Source of the DNA: Clostridia bacterium
GTDB lineage: Bacteria; Bacillota; Clostridia; Monoglobales; Firm-18
Direction: 5' to 3'
NCBI GenBank assembly: GCA_017397315.1
Contig: JAFQJA010000008.1
Coordinates: 1 to 47,343 of the forward strand
Length of the DNA: 47,343 nt
Positions within the stretch are counted from its first letter, which is position 1; every line of letters begins with the position of its first letter. The notes under the pieces are model-generated. The model ran no database searches and had not been told where the DNA came from. It worked only from the letters and a program-made list of their open reading frames with translations. Below, piece by piece: positions 31,932 through 39,426 of the stretch. Position numbers and translations under genes: made by a program.

Positions 31932-33758
31932 ATGACAGATTTAAATATACTTTTGAATAATGTAGAGCACCCCGGTCGGTATACAGGCGGGGAGTGGGGA
32001 ACAGCAGAAAAAGACACAGACAAAATCGACATTCGTTTTGCTTTTTGTTTTCCCGATACCTACGAAGTGGGTATGAGCCACCTTGGAATGAAAATACTGT
32101 ACGGCGTACTGAATAACAGGCCTGATACCTACTGCGAAAGAGTTTTTGCACCATGGGTAGATATGGAACAGCAAATGAGAGAACACAATGTTTTGTTGTT
32201 TTCTTTAGAAACAAAAACTCCGCTAAATCAGTTTGATTTTGTGGGCTTTACCCTGCAGTACGAAATGAGTTTTACAAATGTTTTGAATATGCTTGACTTG
32301 GGCAACATACCATTAACTTCAAAAGAACGCGGGGAAGATGACCCCATTATTTGTGCAGGCGGGCCCTGTGCGTCAAACCCCGAGCCGTTAGCCGACATCA
32401 TTGACTTTTTTATGATGGGTGAAGGCGAAGAGATAATCGACGAGGTTATGTCCGTATATGCCGTATGCAAGAAAAACGGGCAGAAAAAAATCGAATTTTT
32501 AAGAGAAATTGCAAAAATAGACGGCATATATGTTCCTATGTTTTACGATGTAACTTACAACACAGACGGAACGATAGAAAACATAAAAAAGAACGAAGAA
32601 AATGCAAAAGATACAATTACTAAAAGAGTTATTCTTGATATGGACAATGTTTACTATCCCGAAAAATTTATAGTACCAAACATTGACATAGTTCACGACA
32701 GAATTATGCTTGAAGTATTCAGAGGGTGCACAAGAGGTTGCCGTTTTTGTCAGGCGGGAATGATTTACCGTCCCGTGAGAGAAAAAAGCCCCGACAGGCT
32801 TTTGAAATCAGCACAAAAACTTATTGAAAATACAGGTTACGAGGAAATGTCTTTGACCTCATTGTCAACATCTGACTACAAAGGACTTGCCGAAACATTC
32901 GACGGACTTCTTGAAATTACAAAACCAAAGCACATTAATTTGTCGTTACCCTCACTTCGTATTGATAATTTTTCACTTTCTATAATGGAAAAGATAAAAA
33001 AAGCAGGGCTTACATTTGCACCTGAAGAAGGTACGCAAAGACTTCGTGATGTTATTAATAAAAATATTACAGAGGACGACATTGCATCTTCTACCTACAC
33101 CGCATTCATGGGCGGTTACAACGGTGTCAAACTGTACTTTATGATGGGGTTGCCGACAGAAACAGACGAGGACATAATGGGAATAGCAGACCTTGCCTCC
33201 CTTGTGGCTGACCAGTACTTCAAAGTACCCAAAGAAAGCAGAAACAAAGGTCTTACAATAACGGTAAGTACCTCCTGTTTTGTTCCGAAACCACACACTC
33301 CGTTCCAATGGGAGCCAATGGACAGTATTGAGGAACTTGAAAGAAAACAACACATATTGCAAAACTCGATTAACAGGCGTTTTATCAAATACAACTGGCA
33401 CGATGCCGATTTAAGTTATATGGAAGCAGTTTTTGCCCGTGGCGACAGGAAGTTAGGGAAAGTATTGATTGAAGCACAAAAATCAGGAATTAAATTTGAT
33501 GGCTGGAGCGAGTTCTTCAGTCTTGAAAAATGGAGAGAAGTATTCAAAAAATGTGGCATAGACCCCGATTTTTATGCAACAAGAAAACGCGAATATTCAG
33601 AAATACTGCCCTGGGGACACATTAACGCAGGTGTTACGGCTGACTTCTTAAAACGCGAAAACGAAAAGGCGAAAAAAGGCGAAACAACCGTTCGTTGCGG
33701 AGAGCATTGTTCCGGATGCGGGGCAAATACTTTTGGCGGAGGTGTGTGCTATGAGTAA
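31932..33758 (+). CDS. TIGR03960-type B12-binding/radical SAM protein
   Basis: About 608 aa. The N-terminal 200 residues look like a cobalamin-binding-type domain (FCFPDTYEVGMSHLGMKILY, GFTLQYEMSFTNVLNMLDLG, ICAGGPCASNPEPLADIID). The radical SAM domain has the cluster motif CTRGCRFCQAGM (CxxxCxxC) and FAPEEGTQRLRDVINKN. The C-terminus ends in a cysteine-rich segment CGEHCSGCGANTFGGGVC. The family is widespread in Firmicutes, typically next to a TIGR03936 partner, as here. The reaction is unknown to me; a link with RNA modification is often suspected from synteny. The ATG at 31932 has AAAGGA at 9 nt; the ATG at 31914 has none. Confidence 0.9.
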   Translation: MTDLNILLNNVEHPGRYTGGEWGTAEKDTDKIDIRFAFCFPDTYEVGMSHLGMKILYGVLNNRPDTYCERVFAPWVDMEQQMREHNVLLFSLETKTPLNQFDFVGFTLQYEMSFTNVLNMLDLGNIPLTSKERGEDDPIICAGGPCASNPEPLADIIDFFMMGEGEEIIDEVMSVYAVCKKNGQKKIEFLREIAKIDGIYVPMFYDVTYNTDGTIENIKKNEENAKDTITKRVILDMDNVYYPEKFIVPNIDIVHDRIMLEVFRGCTRGCRFCQAGMIYRPVREKSPDRLLKSAQKLIENTGYEEMSLTSLSTSDYKGLAETFDGLLEITKPKHINLSLPSLRIDNFSLSIMEKIKKAGLTFAPEEGTQRLRDVINKNITEDDIASSTYTAFMGGYNGVKLYFMMGLPTETDEDIMGIADLASLVADQYFKVPKESRNKGLTITVSTSCFVPKPHTPFQWEPMDSIEELERKQHILQNSINRRFIKYNWHDADLSYMEAVFARGDRKLGKVLIEAQKSGIKFDGWSEFFSLEKWREVFKKCGIDPDFYATRKREYSEILPWGHINAGVTADFLKRENEKAKKGETTVRCGEHCSGCGANTFGGGVCYE

Positions 33759-34392
33759 ACTTCGTGTTACTTTCAGAAAAGGTGAAAATATGAGATATAC
33801 AGGACATTTAGATGTATTGCGTACATTTTCACGAGTATTACGACGATTTGATTTTCCCCTTAAGTATTCCGAAGGTTTTAATCCTCACCCTGTTATGACA
33901 TTTATTTTACCGACAGGTGTAGGCGTAACGAGCGACTGCGAAATGGTTGATGTAGGTATTACCGGAGATGTTAATACAGAAGAATTTATAAAAAATTTCA
34001 ACTGTTTTTCACAAAAAGATTCTCTTGTTGCGGTAAGTGCCGAAATTACCGATGCTCCTATGCCTGCAATTGAAAAAGCAAATTACATTGTAAAAATTTT
34101 AAACGATAATAAAATTACTGCTAAAGAAATCATAAACTGCATACAACTGCCCGAAATACTAATAGAGAAAAAGAGCAAAAAACAAACCAAAGAAGTAAAC
34201 TTAAAGGACTTTCTGTTTGATTATTCTGTCGAGGTAGTAAACGAAAAAGAAGTGTTTTTAAACCTTACAATTTCAGCAGGTAATACAAGCAATCTTAAAC
34301 CTGCATTGTTTGTGGAAGGTCTTGCGAAAGTATGCGAAAACTTAAACCCTCTTTATGTTTTGCCTCACAGAACAAGGTACTTTTTCGAATAA
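33751..34392 (+). CDS. TIGR03936/DUF2344 radical SAM-associated protein
   Basis: About 213 aa. Starts MSKLRVTFRKGENMRYTGHLDVLRTFSRVLRR, with the family segment FPLKYSEGFNPHPVMTFILPTGVGV. This protein almost always accompanies the TIGR03960 radical SAM enzyme, sometimes fused to it, and probably works with it on one substrate (inference). The ATG at 33751 lies within the last codons of the upstream gene, with GGAGG 8 nt before it; the longer ORF starting at 33733 would use a non-ATG codon further inside that gene. In many Clostridia this pair precedes rng, rplU and rpmA; those are not here. Confidence 0.9.
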   Translation: MSKLRVTFRKGENMRYTGHLDVLRTFSRVLRRFDFPLKYSEGFNPHPVMTFILPTGVGVTSDCEMVDVGITGDVNTEEFIKNFNCFSQKDSLVAVSAEITDAPMPAIEKANYIVKILNDNKITAKEIINCIQLPEILIEKKSKKQTKEVNLKDFLFDYSVEVVNEKEVFLNLTISAGNTSNLKPALFVEGLAKVCENLNPLYVLPHRTRYFFE

Positions 34393-34641
34393 ATGATATA
34401 CCTAATAATATGGAATATGTTAGTATTTCTGTTTTTTGCAGTCGACAAATTTCTGGCAAAAAATGATATGTGGCGGATAAGTGAAAAATTCCTTTTGACT
34501 GCAACTTTTCTTATGGGAAGTGTAGGCGCAGTAGCGGGTATGGTTATATGCCGGCATAAAACAAGAAAACAAAAATTCGTTACACTTGTACCTTTTGCCG
34601 TCGTTTTAAATTTTGCAGTTTTGATTCATTTTTTAAGATAA
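34393..34641 (+). CDS. DUF1294 family small membrane protein
   Basis: An 82-aa protein with three probable membrane helices. The family pattern is visible: FFAVDKFLAKNDMWRISEKFLLTATFLMGSVGAVAGMVICRHKTRKQKF, i.e. an Asp-Lys pair after helix 1, an Arg-x-x-E in the loop, and a His-Lys-Thr-x-Lys motif after helix 2. Function unknown. It starts immediately after the stop codon of the previous gene without a visible ribosome-binding site, so translation is presumably coupled. It is the last gene of the plus-strand block. Confidence 0.85.
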   Translation: MIYLIIWNMLVFLFFAVDKFLAKNDMWRISEKFLLTATFLMGSVGAVAGMVICRHKTRKQKFVTLVPFAVVLNFAVLIHFLR

Positions 34642-34675
34642 AAAAGTGATAGTTCTTTTGAACTATCACTTTTTT
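34640..34675. terminator. bidirectional terminator between the convergent DUF1294 and DUF378 genes
   Basis: A perfect 16-bp stem (AAAAAAGTGATAGTTC with its complement) and a TTTT loop, with T-runs in both directions. It begins at the DUF1294 stop and ends 2 bp before the DUF378 stop. Confidence 0.95.
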
Positions 34676-34676
34676 G

Positions 34677-34898
34677 TTAATTGATATGATGTTTTTCCGG
34701 TGAACTGTTTGTTTCTCTGAACAACAGTGTTATACACCATAGCCCCGCAAGTCCTACGAGGGTAAATATTATTCTGCTGACAACTGCTGATGTGCCTCCG
34801 AAAATAGAAGCCACAAGGTCAACATTAAATATACCCACAGAACCCCAGTTAAGCGCCCCTATAATTACTAATATTAACGCTATTGTATCTACAATCAT
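34677..34898 (-). CDS. DUF378 family small membrane protein
   Basis: A 73-aa protein with two membrane helices: MIVDTIALILVIIGALNWGSVGIFNVDLVASIFGG and ISAVV-type segment followed by IIFTLVGLAGLWCITLLF. The GALNWG motif and FNVDLVA segment are the DUF378 signature. Function unknown. The ATG at 34898 follows AAGGAG; the longer ORF to 34952 adds residues translated from a hairpin and lacks a site. The ribosome-binding site is part of a near-perfect hairpin (34908-34938) that could limit translation. Confidence 0.85.
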   Translation of the reverse strand: MIVDTIALILVIIGALNWGSVGIFNVDLVASIFGGTSAVVSRIIFTLVGLAGLWCITLLFRETNSSPEKHHIN

Positions 34899-34907
34899 AC
34901 TCTCACT

Positions 34908-34938
34908 CCTTGAAAATAATTTAAAATTGTTTTCAAGG
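34908..34938 (-). promoter_or_regulatory. hairpin covering the DUF378 ribosome-binding site
   Basis: On the minus strand, CCTTGAAAA pairs with TTTTCAAGG, and an inner AATT/AATT pairing leaves a tiny loop with a single mismatch. The AAGG of the AAGGAG ribosome-binding site (34911-34906) is inside the 3' arm. It lies 16 bp after the phosphohexomutase stop codon and could also act as a weak terminator, although no T-run follows. Confidence 0.5.
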
Positions 34939-34954
34939 ATATTATTTGTCATTT

Positions 34955-36682
34955 TTATTTAATTATACACTCGCCGATACAAGCCTTTGCTTTTTCCAAA
35001 ATAACATCTGCTTTGTCTTTTGTTGCACTGTTTACCAAATAATACAATTTAATTTTTGGTTCAGTTCCTGAAGGTCTTGCAACAAAGTCCACACCGCCTG
35101 ATAAACAAAAATACAAAACATTTGATTTCGGGTACAAAAGTTCTGTTACTGTATTGGTTTTAAAATCAGTTGCAATACCTTTCTTGAAGTCCTTTAAACA
35201 AAGTACTTCAAATTCACCAAAATTTTTCGGAGTATTTTTTCTCAAATTTTCCATAATTTCGCCGATTTTCGCAATACCATCGCTACCCGGCAATGTTATG
35301 CTTACTGTCTCTTCTGAAAAACCACCAAATTTTTCATACATTTCTACAAGACCGTCATAAAGTGTCATATTTTTTGCACTGTATGTTGCCGCCATTTCTG
35401 CAATTAACATACTTGACACTACGCCGTCTTTGTCGCGTGCATGAGTTCCGGCAAGGTAACCGAAACTTTCTTCAAATCCAAGCAAAAATTCGTAATCATT
35501 TTTAATTTCGAATTCGCGAATTTTCTCGCCGATAAACTTAAAGCCCGTTAATGTAGAAAAATATGTCATACCATAACTCTCAGCAATTTTTTTGGCAAGC
35601 GGTGTTGAAACAATTGTTGATACAACCGCACCATTTTTAGGCAGACAATTATTGTTATATTTCGCCGAAATTATATAATTTGTAAGAAGTGAGCCTATCT
35701 GATTGCCCGACAAAGTAATGTAATCACCTGATTTTGTTTTTATAACTACACCCACTCTGTCGCAATCGGGGTCAGTACCTATTATCAAATCAACATTCTC
35801 TTTTTTCGCAAGTTCTATAGCAATGTTAAATGCTTCTTTGTTTTCAGGATTAGGTGATTTAACCGTAGAAAAATTGCCGTCTGGCAATTCCTGCTCTTTA
35901 ACAACAAGCACATTTTTAAAACCGCTTTTGTCTAGGATTTTTCTTACCAGTTTGTTTCCGCTCCCGTGAAGAGGTGTGTATATCATTTTAAACTTGTCAG
36001 CAACAGATTTTACAATATCTTTATTAATAGCCTGTTTGTATACCTCGTTGATATACGCTTCGTCAACCTCTGCACCGATTATTTCCAAAAGTCCTTTTTC
36101 CAATGCAGTATTTTCATCTGTTAATTTAGTATTAAAAAATTCGACTTTATTAATGTCTGAAAGTATCGCATCAGAAACATCGGGCGGAACCTGACCGCCG
36201 TCTTCCCAATAAACCTTATAACCATTGTACTCTTTTGGATTGTGAGATGCAGTAATAACTATTCCTGCGATAGTTTTCAAATACCTTACAGCAAAAGAAA
36301 GTTCAGGCACAGGTCGAAGTTCATCAAACAAATACGCTTTAATACCGTTGGCACAAAGAGTAAGTGCCGTTTCCATTGCAAACCTTGAAGAATAGTTCCT
36401 TGAATCGTAAGCAATAACAACTCCTCTGTTCTTATAAGAAAGGTTTTGTCTTAAAATATAGTTCGCTATACCTTGGGTTGCACGGCGTACAATATAAATA
36501 TTCATATTGTTTATACCTGCTCCTATTGTTCCCCTTAAACCTGCTGTACCAAACTCCAATTCCTTGTAAAAGTGCTCTTTAATTTCTCCGTCATTATCTT
36601 TCATATTCAATAATTCTTTTTTTAATGACGGCTCCATATCCGCATAATTAAGCCATTTCTCATACTGCAATTTATAATCCAT
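34955..36682 (-). CDS. phosphohexomutase (phosphoglucomutase/phosphomannomutase, PgcA-like)
   Basis: An alpha-D-phosphohexomutase of about 575 aa, the long form found in Firmicutes, interconverting glucose-1-P and glucose-6-P (or mannose phosphates). Four family motifs are present: the phosphoserine loop GIVITASHNPKEYNGYKVY, the Mg-binding IGTDPDCDRVGV, the sugar-binding LLGFEESFGYLAG and the phosphate-binding RPSGTEPKIKLYY. The ATG at 36682 follows GAGGTG; the upstream ATG at 36694 overlaps the ftsK stop and has no site. It could supply UDP-glucose precursors for the wall and feed Leloir products into glycolysis. Confidence 0.94.
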   Translation of the reverse strand: MDYKLQYEKWLNYADMEPSLKKELLNMKDNDGEIKEHFYKELEFGTAGLRGTIGAGINNMNIYIVRRATQGIANYILRQNLSYKNRGVVIAYDSRNYSSRFAMETALTLCANGIKAYLFDELRPVPELSFAVRYLKTIAGIVITASHNPKEYNGYKVYWEDGGQVPPDVSDAILSDINKVEFFNTKLTDENTALEKGLLEIIGAEVDEAYINEVYKQAINKDIVKSVADKFKMIYTPLHGSGNKLVRKILDKSGFKNVLVVKEQELPDGNFSTVKSPNPENKEAFNIAIELAKKENVDLIIGTDPDCDRVGVVIKTKSGDYITLSGNQIGSLLTNYIISAKYNNNCLPKNGAVVSTIVSTPLAKKIAESYGMTYFSTLTGFKFIGEKIREFEIKNDYEFLLGFEESFGYLAGTHARDKDGVVSSMLIAEMAATYSAKNMTLYDGLVEMYEKFGGFSEETVSITLPGSDGIAKIGEIMENLRKNTPKNFGEFEVLCLKDFKKGIATDFKTNTVTELLYPKSNVLYFCLSGGVDFVARPSGTEPKIKLYYLVNSATKDKADVILEKAKACIGECIIK

Positions 36683-36693
36683 TTCGCACCTCA

Positions 36694-39039
36694 TTATTCT
36701 GTAAAATCTTGTTCGTCATTTTTTTCAGTATCAACATTCATAAACATTTCATACCACTGTGCTTTTGTAATTAAAACCTCTCTTGCTTTAGTACCGTCAA
36801 ACGGTCCGATAATACCTCTTGCTTCCATCTGATCAACAAGACGGGCCGCTCTTTGATAACCGACTTTTAAGCGTCTTTGATACATAGCAACGGAAGCCTG
36901 CCCTGCATCAATAGCCATTTCAACTGCCTGAGGCAAAAGTTCATCTGCATCTCCGCCTCGTTCTTCTTTCGCTGACGGTCGTTCGCCTGCGTTTTCAATC
37001 TGTTCAATAACATCCTGATTGTACTGAACTTCGTCATGCCCTTTAACAAAATTAACTATTGTTTCCACTTCTTTGTCCGTTACAAATGCACCCTGAACTC
37101 TTGCAGGTTTTGATGAGCCTATAGGACTGTAAAGCATATCGCCTCGTCCTAACAGTTTTTCTGCTCCGCCCATATCAATAATAGTTCTGCTGTCAACATA
37201 AGAGGAAACCGCAAACGCAATTCGTGATGGAATGTTAGCCTTGATAATACCTGTAATTACATCAACAGACGGACGCTGTGTAGCAATTACAAGATGCATA
37301 CCTGCCGCACGAGCCATCTGTGCAAGTCTGCAGATGCTGTCTTCTACATCGTGTGGCGCAACCATCATAAGGTCGGCCAACTCGTCTATAATAATAACAA
37401 TCTGAGGTAATTCCTCCATATCGTTTTCTTTTGCAAATGTATTATAACCTTTTATATCTCTAACATTGTTGTCTGCAAACAGTTTGTATCTGTTTGTCAT
37501 TTCGTTAACCGCCCACTGCAAAGCACCTGCGGCTTTTCTCGGGTCAGTAACTACGGGAATTAAAAGATGAGGAATTCCGTTATACACGCCAAGTTCAACA
37601 ACTTTCGGGTCAATCATAACAAGTTTAACCTCATTGGGTGTGGCTTTATATAATATGCTTGTTATAAGTGTATTAATACATACAGATTTACCTGAACCTG
37701 TAGAACCTGCAATTAAAAGGTGAGGCATTCTTGCAATATCGCCTATAACAGGTTTGCCCGAAATGTCTTTACCAAGGGCAAACGCAAGTTTGCTTGGGAA
37801 CGCTGCAAATTCTTTTGTTCCCAATACTTCTCTTATATAGACAGCACTTAAAATCTCGTTTGGCACCTCAACCCCTATCGCTGATTTTCCCGCAATAGGC
37901 TCAATTCTTACGCCTGATGCCGCAAGATTTAACGCAATATCATCTGCAAGGTTTGTAATTTTTGAAATTTTTACTCCTGCACTTGGTTGCAACTCATACC
38001 TTGTAACTGTAGGACCTTTGCTGTAGTCCACAATTTTTGCATCTACACCGAAAGACTTTAGTGTATCAATAAGTCTTCTTGCAGTACGCTCTAAAGCTTC
38101 CTGAGTTGAAGCAGATTGTCTTTCCCCTTCGCGAAGCAGTGATAAATCAGGAAAAACATAATCAATGTTTTCGTGTTTTACTTCTATTTCAACTGTTTCA
38201 GTTTCATCTTTCTTTTTACCTTTTGGCAATAATGAAGTTTCCGTTGCAATATCTATTGCTTCATTAATTGCATTCTGGTCCGGTTCTTTCGTGCCCATAA
38301 CCTCATCAAAAGCAGGAACCGGTTCCTCCTTTTGTTTCATTTTGGCTATTTTTTCTACTTCTTCAAGTTCTTTTTCAAAATCAAAGATTTTCTTTTTGAT
38401 TTCTTTATACTCTTTTTTTATTTCTTTAGGCAGTTTAGCAGGTACTTCTTTTTCGTCCTCTTCATAAATATCATCATCTTCATAGAATTTTTCCGCAATT
38501 CCATCATATACAGTCTTTGCCACTTTTGAAACTGAAATTTCAAAAATAACAATAACAAATATTATGATTAAAGTTAAAAAAACTATTATTCCGCCCCAGT
38601 AACTGCATAATGCATATATAGGTTGCGATAAATATCCGCCTATTATTCCTCCGCCAACCGCCTCTTTGCCGAGAGCCCAGTAGTTGCCATCAAAACATTC
38701 TTGCGTAGTATTCCAGAAAGCGCTTATAAACGCCAGTAAAAAACAAAGCATTACATATTTGCTTTTATATTTGGTTATATTTCTTTTTACAAAAAAGTGA
38801 ATACCAGCTCCAAGGAGAACAAAACTGAACAAATATGCAGGTGCGCCAAAAAGGCCCATAAAAAAACTTTTTATGTATGAGCCTAACGGGTCAATAGCGT
38901 TTGTGAAAAAACTAAGTCCCATAAGTATGGAAGTAGCAATAATCACAAGACAAACAATCTCATAATTCACTTTCTTTTCTTTTCTTCTCGGTGTGTTTCC
39001 CGAAGTTTTTCTTATTTTTTTACCTGCTTTACGAGCCAT
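36694..39039 (-). CDS. DNA translocase FtsK/SpoIIIE
   Basis: A 781-aa hexameric DNA pump that clears chromosomes from the closing septum and, as SpoIIIE, from the sporulation septum. The N-terminal part (about 25-175) has four membrane helices; a highly charged linker (about 180-300) follows; then the alpha/beta motor with Walker A AGSTGSGKSVCIN and Walker B IVIIIDELADLMM. The C-terminal winged-helix gamma domain (AIDAGQASVAMYQRRLKVGYQRAARLVDQME) recognises orienting sequences. Start ATG behind GGAGGG. In a spore-former a single SpoIIIE-type protein usually serves both tasks; I cannot decide from sequence. Confidence 0.95.
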   Translation of the reverse strand: MARKAGKKIRKTSGNTPRRKEKKVNYEIVCLVIIATSILMGLSFFTNAIDPLGSYIKSFFMGLFGAPAYLFSFVLLGAGIHFFVKRNITKYKSKYVMLCFLLAFISAFWNTTQECFDGNYWALGKEAVGGGIIGGYLSQPIYALCSYWGGIIVFLTLIIIFVIVIFEISVSKVAKTVYDGIAEKFYEDDDIYEEDEKEVPAKLPKEIKKEYKEIKKKIFDFEKELEEVEKIAKMKQKEEPVPAFDEVMGTKEPDQNAINEAIDIATETSLLPKGKKKDETETVEIEVKHENIDYVFPDLSLLREGERQSASTQEALERTARRLIDTLKSFGVDAKIVDYSKGPTVTRYELQPSAGVKISKITNLADDIALNLAASGVRIEPIAGKSAIGVEVPNEILSAVYIREVLGTKEFAAFPSKLAFALGKDISGKPVIGDIARMPHLLIAGSTGSGKSVCINTLITSILYKATPNEVKLVMIDPKVVELGVYNGIPHLLIPVVTDPRKAAGALQWAVNEMTNRYKLFADNNVRDIKGYNTFAKENDMEELPQIVIIIDELADLMMVAPHDVEDSICRLAQMARAAGMHLVIATQRPSVDVITGIIKANIPSRIAFAVSSYVDSRTIIDMGGAEKLLGRGDMLYSPIGSSKPARVQGAFVTDKEVETIVNFVKGHDEVQYNQDVIEQIENAGERPSAKEERGGDADELLPQAVEMAIDAGQASVAMYQRRLKVGYQRAARLVDQMEARGIIGPFDGTKAREVLITKAQWYEMFMNVDTEKNDEQDFTE

Positions 39040-39072
39040 TTTATCCCTCCGTTAAGTATATTATTGGTAAAA

Positions 39073-39414
39073 TCAACCCGGAGGCCATTGTAAATTTCTT
39101 CCGCCAAGCATATGAAAATGCATATGACCTACTGTTTGTCCGCCGTTTTTTCCTACATTGGTTACAAGTCTGTACCCGTCTTGTGCGATGTTGTGCTCAC
39201 AGGCAATATCTGCCGCAACTTTGAAAATATGACCTACAATATCCTTGTTTCCGTCGTTTATTTCAAGCGCAGATGTAATGTGCTTTTTAGGTATTATCAA
39301 AATATGAAAGGGTGCCTGAGGCTCAATGTCATAAAAAGAATATACCAAATCGTCTTCGTAAACAATTTTGCTGGGTATTTCACCGTTTACAATTTTGCAA
39401 AATAAACAGTCCAT
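39073..39414 (-). CDS. HIT family protein (HinT-type nucleotide hydrolase)
   Basis: A 113-aa histidine-triad protein; HinT-type members hydrolyse purine nucleoside phosphoramidates such as AMP-lysine. It starts MDCLFCKIVNGEIPSKIVYEDD with the zinc-type CxxC, continues AFHILIIPKKHITSAL-like, and ends with the triad VGHMHFHMLGGRNLQWPPG (HxHxH). Start behind AGGAGG at good spacing. It lies 12 bp downstream of alaS; the pairing with an aminoacyl-tRNA synthetase is suggestive because synthetases make the aminoacyl-adenylates that HinT proteins clear. Confidence 0.94.
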   Translation of the reverse strand: MDCLFCKIVNGEIPSKIVYEDDLVYSFYDIEPQAPFHILIIPKKHITSALEINDGNKDIVGHIFKVAADIACEHNIAQDGYRLVTNVGKNGGQTVGHMHFHMLGGRNLQWPPG

Positions 39415-39426
39415 TTAACATACCTC

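Noticed and set aside
31547-32032. 161-codon version of the spoIVFA-like gene
   Set aside because: The N-terminal 67 residues run through the divergent promoters and into the radical SAM gene; the internal ATG at 31831 has a ribosome-binding site.
34955-36694. phosphohexomutase start at 36694
   Set aside because: That ATG overlaps the ftsK stop and has no site; GAGGTG lies between it and the ATG at 36682.
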